64,000 nucleotides of DNA from Arion vulgaris. Lineage: Eukaryota > Mollusca > Gastropoda > Stylommatophora > Arionidae. The translations under genes were made by a program, and so were the position numbers. The stretch spans positions 65,788,049 to 65,852,048 of the forward strand of contig CM036755.1 in NCBI GenBank assembly GCA_020796225.1, given 5' to 3'. The notes beneath the pieces were generated by a model. That model ran no database searches. It was not told the DNA's origin and saw only the letters and a list, made by a program, of their open reading frames with translations. Positions 55,001-64,000 of the stretch are shown in pieces. Numbering within the stretch: the stretch's first letter is position 1; each line of letters starts with the position of its first letter.

Positions 55001-58000
55001 GTGAAGCATGGACGTTTAATAAGGCAGTGGAAAAACATGTGTTTTTGAATATAAGTGGTACAGAAGAGTTCTTTGTATATTATGGACAGAGAAGAGAGCA
55101 AAGAGGTCTATCCAGAAAGAACTCAAAATCAAAGAAAACTGGCTGATGCTATAAATAAGAAAGAGAAATTGAGGTATTTTGGACATATAAAAAAGACATG
55201 AAGGGTTGGAGAAGGACCATCATGACAGGAGGCATACCGGCAAACAGAATAAGAGGAAGACCACGGAGAAAATGTATTCAGGATGTGACTGATGGTTTGA
55301 ACATGACGGCTGCAGAGGTGGGACATCTGGCTTATGAGAGAAATTCCGAAGGACTGTTGTGGTGGCAAAGTTCTGATCATGACAAGCTATTTGATGATGA
55401 TGCGACCGTGTGGTGCCGGGGCCCACAAGGGAAACAAAGAATAGTACCACTGCAACGTACAATGCATGTCGTAAGAGGCGACTGATGTAGGCCCTAGGGT
55501 GCTACCCTAGTAAATAAAAAGCAACGCAGAAATCACATGTGATGGCCTTTTTGTAGGCGCATAACTGACACAGCATACAGTCACTCTTAGGCTCAAATCA
55601 CACACAAATCACGCAGAGTGGTTGTAGGTGATCTTACAACATGTCTTGTAGGTCGCAGTGGTACTATTCTTTGCTTCCCTTGCAGGCCCCAGGCACCACA
55701 CAGGCGAGGTTTATATATGATATATTACCAATGCCATTTCTCTATATTTACAAATGTTGAATAAATTCATACTTCTACTTTTGTGGATTAATGTTGAATC
55801 TGATATTTTTTTATTCAGGTGTAAAAACTTACAGTGTCACAGGCGAAGAGAACATCATGCAGGAGCTAGTACAGAATGGTCCAGTCGAGGCTGCATTCAG
55901 TGTGTACAGTGACTTTTTAAATTACAAATCAGGTAAGTAGGAGTAAAAGTCTCAAAATGCGGGAGATAGATGAGTCCTACCTGATGCTGGGTTATAGCCT
56001 ATGCACAGTACACTCTCAGTTAATCAGAGTTCTTTTTCAGCGATCTCTGATCATGCGCTTAGTTTACTGTTGTCTACAAACTGGGCAGTCTGCTTCATGT
56101 CTGTCAGATTTCCCCCAAAGCTTAGTTTTTAGGTTGGATGGGTGTGATCACATGTTGCTTCTCAGCTCACACAGGAGAGGACAGTCTTGCAGGACATGCT
56201 CTGGTGTATGTTCCGCCTGCTGACACTGGCAGAGAACTGTTTGACATATTCCTAGTCTATATTTTTTTTTTTTTTCGTCGCTTTCAACTCAGACAGTTCC
56301 ATCTCTGAAACTGATTTTGCATGTGAAAATCTGTTTTTCCAATTTCTACAATGGAGCAGCGATGCACATTGTAAATATTTACACTGGCACGTGGCCAATG
56401 TCCCGTAATTAGTATTCCTCGCCATACAGGCAGATTTTCTCCGACTTCAGAGGTACTCACGTTATCGTCCTGAGTAAGACCAGGGATTCGAACAAATGCC
56501 GAACAGTAGGTTTGGACCCGAGCTATGAGTCGTCTCACAGTTAGCAGGCCGAGCTACTATCAACTACTCTAGGCAGTCCCCTCCTAGTCTATATAAATGT
56601 TTGTTGAGTGTGTAGGGTCTGGTACGTAGTCGAAATATAATAACCTCGTCTGTTATGGAAGAAGAAAATTGAAGATATGGTGTGTCCTATGCTGAGCGTT
56701 ACTTCTGCTACTGTTATTAAATTATGACAATCTGAGAATGACTGCTGCTGATGCCGGACATCTTGCACAGAATAGAGTTTTTCAGGCTTGCTGTCATTGG
56801 GAGCCAAGTTCCTGAGGGGACAAGCTACTTGATGATGATGATAGGTCATTGAAGGTCTGACGTGTTTAATTAAGATCTTAATATAAGTCATTGAAAATAT
56901 GGTTGCTTGTGGATATCTCTTTGTAGATATTACCCACATACATGAATAAATTTAATATATAAAATTTAATTTGGCATGGTTTTTATTTTGTAGGTGTTTA
57001 CCAGTATACATCCGGTGACATGCTTGGAGGTCATGCAGTAAAGATTATCGGTTATGGTGTGCAGGATGGAACAAAATACTGGCTGGTTGCTAACTCATGG
57101 AATCCAGACTGGGGTGATGCTGGTAAGAGGTTTTTTTAGTATTAGGATGCTAATGAAAATGAAGATGTCTCAGTATACACATTTGTACAAATTAGTAGTG
57201 GTTCATATGTGGGTGGAGGTTTGAGACCGTTACTGCTGCCCTCCATTGGTTCTCTGGTACTCCGTTTACTAAGGCCGTTGTTATCTCTGACTCTCAGTTG
57301 ATGGAAGATCTAGAATGGCAGATTGTGGTAGGAACAGGAGTCATTTATAAAGGTTTCCAACCACCAGAGACTCACGTGGATATACTGTCCTGGTCATGCA
57401 GGTGCTCGCGGCAACAAGAGAGCAGACATGCTTGCATCGAAAGTGTCAATTGTTGGAGAGTTTAGGATGGATAAGGGGGAAGTGTTTTGGTCTCTTGGCG
57501 ACCTATAGTTGGATATGGACACTAAAATAGACACTGAATGAATAGAGCGGTTTATTGAGTTTGGAATTACATGTTCTGCAAGTAGAGCTGGTTGCTTGAG
57601 GGGCAGAGAGAGACGTGTGTTTAACCAGTGAGCCACGGGAACCATCAGTATGCATACTCTTCGATATCTGTTGGGGAGACTAAGCACCTGTGGGTCTGCA
57701 ATAACATCAATTTAGTAACCAATAACCAGTTTGTATATATTAGTAGTGGTTCACATTTGTACATATTAGTACTGGTTCTTTGCAATAAATCAAATCATAG
57801 GACAAATGGCACCAACTTTGAAATGCAAACATTTCACCATGAACACTAAAAGAGCATTGTTCAACATATTTCCCCCAACATTATGGTATCAGTGCCAAAC
57901 CTGGACGCTAACATCAAACAATAGAATAAACTAGCCATGATAGAGATGAAGCGTCTATGCAGAGTTCTGGGAGTATCAAGAAGAGACTGGTTTAGAAATG

Positions 58001-58912
58001 AAGACATCAGGAAAAAGTGGTTAGAACATCGATACTGAACTTCATCAGAAACAAAAACTAAATGGTTCGACTGCATAAGCAGACGAGTGTGCCTCAAAGA
58101 GCTATGCTACTCCGAAATAATGGATACAAAGCAAAAGCCGTCCATGCAAAAGGTGAATCTCAGAAATAACAGAGATGACGAAAAACTATTTATGAAGCGT
58201 ACACAAAAGCCAGCTCTATAAATATCTTCTTACTTTGATGATGTGAGGCAAAACAGGATTGGAGAAAAGAAGTAATGGGTCACACTTAGTGAACTTAGTT
58301 CCCACCTAATAGTACTACAATTGGCACATATCAGATATTCCTATCTTCAATCTTGTCAAACCTGTAGTCACCTGTCTTGTAGAGTCAGAACAAAAAACCC
58401 AAAGATATTAAATCAAGATTATAAACTCATCTCACCTTTGTGTGTTGGGGACCCAAAGGGAAGCAAAGAATAGTACCATGCCGACTTACAAGGCATGTTG
58501 TAAGAGGCCGACCCTAGTAAGTAAAAGCGTCACAAAATCAGATGTCTGGCCTACTTGTAGGTGAAATCACTCTTAGGCTCAGATCACATGCAAACCACAG
58601 AGTGGTTAAGAAGTGGTCGATATGGGCGTCGAAGAAGCTGATAGTACATTAACTAGCTAGAAACAAGTTATTCAAACTGGTAGACTCTTTGTTACCACCT
58701 CAACAACAAAATTTAATAGATTCAAATTGTCAAACTTCGCACAGTTCCCAACTGATCAAGCAACTACAATAGAAAATAAAATTGTCAATCATTTTTCAGT
58801 TCTTCATTTTTCAATATCTTATTTATATTTCTCAGGTTTCTTCAAAATCCTCCGTGGACGTGATGAGTGCGGTATCGAGAGTCAGGTTGTTGCAGGCGAT
58901 CCCAAGGTTTAA
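45947..58912 (+). CDS. CTSB: cathepsin B, complete split gene (8 coding exons)
   Basis: Lysosomal papain-family (C1A) cysteine protease with endo- and peptidyl-dipeptidase activity. Coding exons: 45947-46093, 47869-48093, 50021-50136, 51552-51636, 54762-54909, 55819-55932, 56994-57122, 58836-58912. They sum to 1041 nt (346 aa plus TAA), every junction is GT/AG and phases match throughout. Layout: signal peptide about 1-23, propeptide to about 94, mature enzyme from LPENFDP. Oxyanion Gln117, catalytic Cys123 (GDCGSCW), His292 (GGHAVKI) and Asn312 (ANSWN) are all present. The occluding loop CEHH (His203-His204), specific to cathepsin B, supports exopeptidase activity. Length is close to the roughly 340 aa usual for the family. 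Start could be Met1 or Met7 (45965), which is in frame. Introns are full of SINE and LINE copies but no exon is broken, so the gene looks functional. Confidence 0.97.
46228..46980 (+). mobile_element. SINE-A copy split by a SINE-D/LINE chimera
   Basis: SINE-A runs to GCTCAGATCACATA (46417), and resumes at 46926 with AGATCACATACAAATCAGA, ending in AAGAAGAAGATG. First intron of cathepsin B. Confidence 0.8.
46418..46925 (+). mobile_element. chimeric element: SINE-D head joined to LINE C-terminal tail
   Basis: Flanked by AGATCACATA on both sides. The first 190 bp are SINE-D (CCGAGTGGTTACCGGGCCC, GTCGTAAGAGGC). The rest codes for a LINE end ([20 protein letters not shown], then [15 protein letters not shown] and stop) with an AAGAAAAGAAG tail. 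Confidence 0.75.
47095..47330 (-). mobile_element. SINE-F copy followed by (GA)n
   Basis: GAGTTTTACCCCATATGGTT, then the reversed head GTCTTAACCACGTAGCCACA; (GA)n at 47312-47332. Confidence 0.7.
47869..48093 (+). CDS. CTSB: cathepsin B exon 2: propeptide, mature N-terminus, active-site Cys
   Basis: Acceptor CATTTCAG ends at 47868 and donor GTAAGT starts at 48094. The exon encodes residues 50-124: the propeptide, the mature start ([14 protein letters not shown]) and [10 protein letters not shown] with Gln117 and Cys123. 225 nt, phase 0 at both ends. Confidence 0.96.
48155..49050 (+). pseudogene. LINE debris in cathepsin B intron 2
   Basis: 48155-48340 is the LINE 5'-region block (TTGTGGTGGAGGGGCTTGTG). 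48700-49050 reads [20 protein letters not shown], then LDRTHFEKT and [12 protein letters not shown], the C-terminal lineage of 11571-12155. 49062-49205 is SINE-B body. Confidence 0.65.
49352..49605 (+). mobile_element. SINE-F copy
   Basis: Head GGTGAAGTGGTTAAGACG and B-box GGGTTCAAATCC, body CCCTAGGATTGTTGTCGGAG and ATATGGGGTGAAACCC. Confidence 0.75.
49622..49882 (+). mobile_element. SINE-A copy
   Basis: GCTGCCGGGGCCCACTAGGG, ATGTCGTAAGAGATGGG, AAATAAAAAGTGTTGCAG, AACAAGGGGTCGATATTG. Its head preserves the GCCGGGGCCC block shared with SINE-D. Confidence 0.75.
50021..50136 (+). CDS. CTSB: cathepsin B exon 3
   Basis: Acceptor TTATTGTCAG ends at 50020 and donor GTAAGT starts at 50137. It encodes [15 protein letters not shown] and the conserved [10 protein letters not shown] block. 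The exon ends two bases into a Gly codon that is completed by the next exon. Confidence 0.96.
50150..50850 (+). pseudogene. LINE fragment in cathepsin B intron 3
   Basis: [24 protein letters not shown] frame, then [18 protein letters not shown]; same lineage as 38188-38710. Confidence 0.6.
50880..51480 (-). pseudogene. LINE C-terminal remnant in cathepsin B intron 3
   Basis: Minus-strand match to 12160-12960 and 34515-34760, decayed. Confidence 0.6.
51552..51636 (+). CDS. CTSB: cathepsin B exon 4
   Basis: Acceptor TTTTTTCTCAG ends at 51551 and donor GTACAT starts at 51637. It encodes [13 protein letters not shown] and [12 protein letters not shown], the CNGGYP block typical of cathepsin B. 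85 nt; completes the split Gly and ends in phase 0. Confidence 0.96.
51655..52160 (+). pseudogene. two LINE ends in cathepsin B intron 4
   Basis: 51655-51800 is the RNase H-lineage tail (GATGAGGACACTAAAATTGA). 51811-52077 reads [40 protein letters not shown], a GELxxGKRxxGRPxxRYKD signature. Its 3' block CTCAGAAGTTGTCACAGT recurs at 63895-63960. Confidence 0.7.
52500..52870 (+). pseudogene. LINE RNase H-lineage tail and short SINE-E-like end
   Basis: GATGAGGACACTAAAATTGA recurs with its flanks about 850 bp after the copy at 51655. 52795-52870 matches the GATCGGAGCACTTGTGGAC end block. Confidence 0.6.
53274..53470 (+). mobile_element. SINE-C copy
   Basis: TGCCCAGCGTGTTCGTAGCG, GGTTCAATTCTGCAGGCAGG, AAGTGCTTCTAGATCAGAAA. 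Confidence 0.75.
54095..54690. pseudogene. LINE ends in opposite orientation
   Basis: 54095-54290 on the minus strand reads [20 protein letters not shown]. 54320-54690 on the plus strand is a decayed RNase H/Cys-His end ([20 protein letters not shown]). Intron 4 of cathepsin B, just before exon 5. Confidence 0.6.
54762..54909 (+). CDS. CTSB: cathepsin B exon 5: occluding loop
   Basis: Acceptor ATTATTTCAG ends at 54761 and donor GTAAGG starts at 54910. It encodes [13 protein letters not shown] and the rest of the occluding loop, with the paired histidines (203-204) that dock the substrate C-terminus, then the Cys-rich KNVCEDSY segment and DKHFG. 148 nt, ends one base into a Gly codon. Confidence 0.96.
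54975..55400 (+). pseudogene. LINE C-terminal remnant with GATGATG tail
   Basis: [21 protein letters not shown] start, then [40 protein letters not shown]. Best preserved copy of this lineage. Confidence 0.75.
55404..55710. mobile_element. SINE-A pair: full copy (+) and head fragment (-)
   Basis: 55404-55628 plus strand (GTGCCGGGGCCCACAAGGG, CATGTCGTAAGAGGCGACTG). 55629-55706 minus-strand head (CTTGTAGGTCGCAGTGGTAC, GCACCACACAGGCG). Lies in intron 5, 110 bases before exon 6. Confidence 0.75.
55819..55932 (+). CDS. CTSB: cathepsin B exon 6
   Basis: Acceptor TTATTCAG ends at 55818 and donor GTAAGT starts at 55933. It encodes [18 protein letters not shown] and [19 protein letters not shown], the conserved NGPVE-AF-V--DF--YKSG region. 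Ends one base into Gly. Confidence 0.96.
56030..56750 (-). pseudogene. LINE end interrupted by SINE-B
   Basis: Cys/His C-terminal lineage on the minus strand (ARSC...[20 protein letters not shown]). It stops at 56250 and resumes at 56595. Confidence 0.55.
56263..56582 (-). mobile_element. SINE-B, full-length, 12-bp duplication
   Basis: CCTAGTCTATAT flanks both ends (56251-56262, 56583-56594). A poly-T tail lies on the left, and the tRNA-like head with GCCGAGCTACTATCAACTAC on the right. Confidence 0.85.
56994..57122 (+). CDS. CTSB: cathepsin B exon 7: active-site His and Asn
   Basis: Acceptor TTTTGTAG ends at 56993 and donor GTAAGA starts at 57123. It encodes [15 protein letters not shown] with catalytic His292 and [14 protein letters not shown] with Asn312. 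Ends one base into Gly. Confidence 0.96.
57215..58260 (+). pseudogene. LINE fragments in cathepsin B intron 7
   Basis: 57215-57725 is the RNase H lineage ([16 protein letters not shown] then a frame with [15 protein letters not shown], [24 protein letters not shown] sequence). 57785-58260 is the RT C-terminal lineage of 11135. Confidence 0.65.
58438..58640 (+). mobile_element. SINE-A copy in intron 7
   Basis: GGGAAGCAAAGAATAGTACC, GCATGTTGTAAGAGGCCGAC, AAGTGGTCGATATGGGCGTC. About 200 bases before the last exon. Confidence 0.7.
58836..58912 (+). CDS. CTSB: cathepsin B exon 8: C-terminus and stop
   Basis: Acceptor TATTTCTCAG ends at 58835. It encodes [19 protein letters not shown] and AGDPKV, then TAA at 58910-58912. 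The GIES-VVAG ending is the normal C-terminus of the mature enzyme, with only a short tail. Confidence 0.96.
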
Positions 58913-59279
58913 ATGAGGATCATCGCATGAGCTGTATAACATAATATCTCCTCACAAAGAAGTTTACCAACATTTACAGTTGCAATATATTATATTACGA
59001 AAATATATTTTAGTTTACATAACATTAGATAACAGAAATATTTAGCTGGGCACTAAATAAGAGAGTATGCCAGTTTGGTCTAAAACAGCACAATATAAAT
59101 ATTTATATCCCTGTTTATAAATGGCGAAACATGTAAAAACAAAGTACTGTAGTTTTACAAAAATGATATAATGCAAAAACATATACAGCGTTTCAACCAA
59201 AAGGCCTTTATCAAGCAAAGGATACACCGAATCAAGAAATTCAGACTTCTTATACGGCAGCATAACATACAAATCAGAC

Positions 59280-59285
59280 AATAAA
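59280..59285 (+). terminator. candidate poly(A) signal downstream of cathepsin B
   Basis: An AATAAA lies 368 bases past the stop, just beyond a repeat insertion (59080-59260). A second AATAAA is at about 59643. Either could serve; the real 3' end is not determined by sequence alone. Confidence 0.2.
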
Positions 59286-59289
59286 TCAC

Positions 59290-59880
59290 TAACGTCCTAA
59301 AATTAAAATATGTGACTAAAAATGGTGGATAACTAGAAATGGAAAAAATAAGATAAAATAATAATAATGAAATATATACATTTAATATATACACATATAC
59401 TATAGAGCATGAGAAGAGAATGTGATAAGAAGCATAGAAATGTGGTGTGTTGAGTCCATGAGGTTTCAAAGTAGCATATGAAGATATAAAACGATTGTCT
59501 AGAGAAAATTCCAGTGTTTTTTTTTAGCAAGACACAAAGTTAAATACATTTTGCAGCTAGTGTAGATCTCAGGAATCAACAAGTGTTGCAGATTGCTCTG
59601 AATAGTTTGCAATAATAAACACGCAAAAGAAAAAAAATACAAAATAAAAGCAGTGTCTGGCAGCTTTTTAGATTTATATCTAACCTCTGTCGCATAGCTT
59701 TAGCGTTATATCAAATTTATTATTTTCAACTTCATAAATTATATATGTTTACATTACTTGTCTACATTGTTCTGCCGAGACTCTGATATGCTCGGCTGGA
59801 TGGTGCAAATATTACAACTGTTTGGCTAATGTTGTAAACTTGCAGCTCAACATACTACCCCCCATCCGGTGTTTGGACCA
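59290..59880. other. AT-rich stretch without recognised features
   Basis: Downstream of cathepsin B. Contains candidate AATAAA at about 59643. 59880-59945 is a SINE-B tail (GAATGCAGAAGAAGAAG). Confidence 0.4.
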
Positions 59881-60149
59881 ACTACATAAAGGTCGCAGGG
59901 AGGTGCCAAAAAAGTTGTGTTCATGAGTGAATGCAGAAGAAGAAGTTACATTCCGTCAATGTTGCCTTATGTTTTATTTTCAATGTCTTAGCGTGCAATA
60001 TTGTTGTTGTGTATGAGCAAGCTACAGGGTTTATTCATTGCTTGATATTTATGTAGTTTTTCTGGGTTTTTTTAAATTGATACACACTGAGAGTATTCCA
60101 GCATTTTCAGACATTGACTTGTATACTCCTAAATTAGTGGTCAACTTGA

Positions 60150-60375
60150 GCCTGTGTACATCTTCAAAAGCATAGTTAGTAGTCAACTGGAGTCTGCACA
60201 TCTCCATTAGCGTAGTTAGTAGTCAACTGAAGTCTGTGTACATCTCCATATAGCATAGTTAGTAGTCAACTGAAGTCTGTGTACATATCCATATAGCATA
60301 GTTAGTAGTCAACTGAAGTCTGTGTACATCGCCATATAGCGTAGTTAGTAGTCAACTGGATCTTTGTACATCTCT
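60150..60375. repeat. 44-bp tandem repeat, about five units
   Basis: TAGTTAGTAGTCAACTGAAG plus TCTGTGTACATCTCCATATA, with small length changes. Confidence 0.9.
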
Positions 60376-60502
60376 ATATAGTGTGTCTTGGTGCTGGCCC
60401 TACTTGTTTCCTCTGTTCATTGTGTGTTGTACACTCTTGCAGGATGTTTATCTTTGTCAACTTGCTGGCGCCACGTCAGTAGGGCCTACCTATAAAAGTA
60501 TT

Positions 60503-60752
60503 CTTCTTTGAATACTCCATATCGACCACTTGTTAACCACTCTGTCTGATCTGTATGTGGTCTGAGCCTAAGAGCGATTGTACATTGTGCCAGTTATGCG
60601 CCTACAAGTAGACCACATCCGATTTCTGCGACGCTTTTTATTTACTAGAGTAGCTTCCGTAGGCCCCTACGTCAGTCACCTCTTATGACATGCCTTGTAG
60701 GTCACAGTGGTACTATTCTTTGCTTTCCTTGGGCCTGGCACCACACATGCGA
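60503..60752 (-). mobile_element. SINE-A copy
   Basis: TTCTTTGAATACTCCATATC tail, CACCTCTTATGACATGCC core, GTGGTACTATTCTTTGCTTT head. Confidence 0.75.
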
Positions 60753-61137
60753 TTACGATAGACAAAAAGTTTAGTTTAGTCAATGAATCATCGCGGACCA
60801 CACAGGCAATAAAAGCATTTAATACATTTGATTTGTGCAAATAGATATTTGCCTGTAAGATTCTTTTAAGTAGGGAGGGGAACAGGCTCTGGTTTTGTCA
60901 TTGGCATAGTTATGCGTGAGTGTTTTTCCGCGAATAACAAAGGATATTGTTTTTTGTTTTCTTGATAAAATCTCATAATCGCAGTGTAGAAAATGACTCA
61001 TAGCCAGAACCAGCCTAGTCTAACTGCATTGCTTTTACTTAATTGTGTATGATATATTCAATAATGTAAATGCTGTTTAAAAAAAATGTGCCTCCGAATA
61101 TGCTAACAAACAGGTGTGCATGTTCGCTTTTGATTGA

Positions 61138-61258
61138 TTGAACCATCGTCATTGCACTTCAGTGAGTAACCATATGTGCTCCGATTTCTTTCTTACACAG
61201 GAAGATCCTAGCTGCAGTGCACGAACTCCGTAGTATCGGCGTGGGTCCCCGAACATAC
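61138..61258 (-). mobile_element. SINE-E 3' fragment
   Basis: CACTTCAGTGAGTAACCATA, TTTCTTTCTTACACAGGAAG and GTGCACGAACTCCGTAG. Confidence 0.7.
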
Positions 61259-61489
61259 CTTATTGTAAACATACTTTGAATAACGGAAAAACAGCAATCA
61301 TCTGTTGATAGTTTTGTCTTTGAAAACGCCATTATGTTTTGAATGAAAAGAATTACTCCAGCAGATAAGTCATTCACTGCATATTGCATCACAATTAACT
61401 ATGGAGCACATTTTTATGACATGTACTTTGTTTTGCATATTGTTTTACATATAAAGTGTAGTGAGACTTTACAAACACCCTGTAAAATA

Positions 61490-61625
61490 ATGTTTCTACC
61501 GCTCCACTTTTACTATGCTGAAACAATGTCTCCACTGCTCCACTTTTACTATGCTGAAACAATGTCTCCACCACTCCACTTTTACTATGCTGAAACAATG
61601 TTTCAACCTCTCCACTTTTACCATC
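61490..61625. repeat. 36-bp tandem repeat, four units
   Basis: CTCCACTTTTACTATGCTGA plus AACAATGTCTCCACTG. 36 is divisible by 3, so it opens repetitive frames on both strands; not coding. 61630-62290 holds nothing recognised. Confidence 0.9.
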
Positions 61626-62309
61626 TTAAAAGATTTCGATATAATTTTTCTGTTCATTAATAAGTTTTGAATTTTATTGTTAGTTTTATTTTTGTTCTGC
61701 TTCAATTTGTGTGTAGTATATTGTTTATAAATGATAGTATATTTACTATTAGTTACCAAACTCTTATCTGCATTCTTAGCAGCCAGTCATGTTATGGAGA
61801 TTTTTGCAAAGATATCTACCTTGTGTAGTCTGTTCTTTTATGTCTTATTTTTTGGTATCTGCATGGCTCAAAATTGATTTGAAAATAAAAATAGCGTTTC
61901 TATCTGCAAGCGTCTCGTTTTGTGTATCATTGTATTTTAAGTTTATGTTTACTTCAGTTTTCAAATTGTTTTTAGTCGATTCTCAAACTAAGATGGTATA
62001 ACAAGAGTTGCAAACACAGACCTATGGATAAGAACAGGGCTGGTACCCATAATTATCCAGCCCAGAAGGAGAAAATGACGGTGGGTTTGGTAATCTCTGC
62101 GAAGGACAGTTGAGTGGAACCTGCAAGGAATGTGGAATAGGGGACATAATAAACATACCAATTTTTCTGAAGGGTGGTGGACTATCCTAGGAAGCCATAA
62201 TAAAACAGTAAGTGATCGCGAAAAGTAGAACACGGCTGTTGAGGTCGTGTGCTCCAGTTAGAGCATAGAGAAATGAGCAATTATTTTTGTTTGTATAACC
62301 GACTGGTTT

Positions 62310-63240
62310 TCCATTACATCAGGTGTCAGACAAGGATGTGTCCTCTCAGCTTTAATCATTATTATATATATGGATAAAATAATTAAAGAGTCAAATTCAG
62401 ATAATGATGACATGAATGAACTGATTTTCGCAGACGATCAGTGGGTGATACACCAAAAAGAACAAGACCTACAACATACTGACAACTTGAACCAAAATTG
62501 TAAAAATCATGACATGAAAATCAATAACACTAAAGCCGAAATAATGAATATATGGAGAAAACATAATAAACCAAACATCACACAGTGTGACAGTACACAG
62601 TCACAGTGCAGTAAGTTGTAATGACGTGATTTCAGTAATTTCACTGCGGGCTTGGGACGAAAATGAAAATAAAATCCTTTAAAAGTGAATACTACTTACA
62701 TAATATTGTCTTTAATTTTACAAACCGATAAATAGAAACTTCAATATAAGAGTAGTAATGTACAGAAATGTATTGTAATACTATAAACCTACGTTACTTT
62801 AAAATAATGTAATCTTCTGTGTCTGGGACTCGAGCTTTCTGCGCGGCGATGTTCCGTATTTTATTCAGAAGTAGGATCTGTGTTGCATTTGCCTCCTCTT
62901 AGGAAGAATATTCACAGAAGATGGAAGGCTAGAGTGCAAAAAGCAAATGCTGTAACCTACCAGCTAGTCCCATTGTTAAGGCACCCACACTGACAGCTAA
63001 ACAACAGATGATCATGTTGATGCCTACTCTGTGTTACCAGGGTCAAACATGGACAATGAACAAAACACAGCTGAAAAAAAATAACTACATGGGAAATGTG
63101 ATACCAACGAAAAGTTACCAACACCAGAAAAGACAAGAATCACCAACATCAGCATTAAAAAGAAAGTTGGGACAGAACCTTGCTTGAATTACATTCAGAA
63201 ACAAAGAATGAAGTGGTTCGGGCACTTCATGTCTTACTCA
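62310..63240 (+). pseudogene. LINE RT fragment with an unrelated 280-bp interruption
   Basis: VRQGCVLSALIIIIYMDKII, ELIFADDQWVIHQKEQDLQH, then non-LINE sequence (about 62612-62896), then LGRIFTEDGRL and QRMKWFGHF. Lineage of 38720-39580; part of the thumb region is deleted at the interruption. Confidence 0.72.
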
Positions 63241-63392
63241 GTCGGTTTTTATTGTCAGATTCAGCTCCTTTGTGGCTGATAACACTTCCAAGATTTGTGA
63301 AAACAGTTGCATTTGGAAGGACTTTTATCTTTTAACTTTACTGGTGCTGTGGTGGCAATGTTCATAGTCATTATTTCTGTTTGATTCTCGGC

Positions 63393-63840
63393 ACAGTTAT
63401 GAAGAAGGCTAGAGGAGTAAACATTGACTACAAATCCGGAGGAGGGACCTAAGGCAGTTGATGGTAGGGTCGTGCCGTGCCATGGTACAAAGAGGCGGCC
63501 GCATTAGGCGGCACCGTAAGGAGGATTGGGAGGAACATACGCAGCGAAATCACAATTGAAGGTTACTTTAAAGAAAAAACATTTAAGGGCAGCATTTCGA
63601 AGACTTGCATCATACTGATAAAATATACCGCACGGACCTGGTTGATGGTTATATGTGTATTTCATTTCAACTTCTGGTAAACCTTGCTTAATTCTAAACG
63701 TTTGAACGTTGTCTTTCTTTTGGATGAAACAGTAGAGTAGAGAGGGCTTTGTACAAAATACAAGGCACATTCCCCATATCAGCTGCTTAAGCTAGGCATA
63801 AATAGAGAGGGCACTTCATCCTTGCTTTCGACTCAGATAT
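63393..63840 (+). repeat. dispersed repeat shared with 10826-11105, split by a 174-bp element
   Basis: Same block order as the other copy. The extra DNA sits inside AGTTGATGGT. Confidence 0.78.
63467..63640. mobile_element. 174-bp hAT-like MITE insertion
   Basis: 8-bp duplication GTTGATGG at 63459-63466 and 63641-63648. Ends TAGGGTCGTGCCG and, reversed, CAGGTCCGTGCGG. The empty site is seen in the copy at 10826-11105. Confidence 0.8.
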
Positions 63841-63864
63841 AACACGAATCTTTTGAAGACTTAG

Positions 63865-64000
63865 GGTGAGCTGAAGGCAAGAGAGATAAGCACAAACTCA
63901 GAAGTTGTCACAGTAAAGCTTTTGCTAATATGTAAAGACGAAACAGGCCAATATATACGTATAATGTTGATGACAAGGATGATAACAATTATGGCGCAAA
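63865..64000 (+). pseudogene. LINE 3' tail, cut by the window edge
   Basis: CTCAGAAGTTGTCACAGT, TGTAAAGACGAAACAGGCCA match 52075-52160. Confidence 0.55.

Noticed and set aside
1..64000. A novel multi-gene system
   Set aside because: Only two cellular genes are supported, on opposite strands and 24 kb apart; everything else groups into repeat families. I see no cluster of unknown genes that could form a system.

Overview
This is a eukaryotic, animal-type window. It is AT-rich, its coding is carried by short exons bounded by GT/AG introns, and most of the DNA is transposon debris. The repeats (tRNA-headed SINEs, several non-LTR retrotransposon (LINE) lineages, hAT-type MITEs, many minisatellites) point to an invertebrate metazoan. 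I cannot fix the phylum from sequence alone. There are no bacterial operons, CRISPR arrays or intact viral genes.

Two cellular genes can be supported. (1) On the + strand, 45947-58912, a complete eight-coding-exon cathepsin B gene encodes 346 aa. All junctions are GT/AG and in phase, and the catalytic Gln/Cys/His/Asn residues and the occluding-loop His pair are present. A candidate non-coding first exon ends at 44503, just downstream of three E-box-like motifs resembling MiT/TFE (CLEAR/M-box) sites. (2) On the - strand, 21778-10262, a split gene for a protein of about 307 aa with four membrane spans, resembling the MS4A (CD20-like)/ENTREP architecture. Its five coding exons lie in 11.5 kb of repeats.

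Region by region: 1-10.2 kb is SINE/LINE debris, a palindromic minisatellite (4.88-5.52 kb) and a 261-bp duplication. 10.2-21.8 kb holds the tetraspan gene, with introns carrying LINE 3' ends, two hAT-type elements, a SINE-seeded 15-bp array and a 19-bp array. 22-44 kb is gene-free: a LINE inserted into a minisatellite (26.4-28.0 kb), a 190-bp satellite (28.9-29.7 kb), a 20-unit 70-bp array grown out of a SINE (36.5-37.9 kb), three copies of a hAT MITE, and an RTE-like LINE with a 52-bp target duplication (40.1-41.6 kb). 44.3-59.3 kb is the cathepsin B gene, again with repeat-filled introns. 59-64 kb is minisatellites, LINE debris and a 174-bp hAT-like insertion.

The two genes show no functional link beyond proximity and neither belongs to a novel system. 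What stands out is the repeat ecology. At least six SINE families are present, two of which share a central hairpin core. There are nested insertions with readable target-site duplications, a mobile unit fusing a SINE head to a LINE tail, and two cases where a tandem array grew from inside a SINE. SINE family letters A-F are labels used only here.
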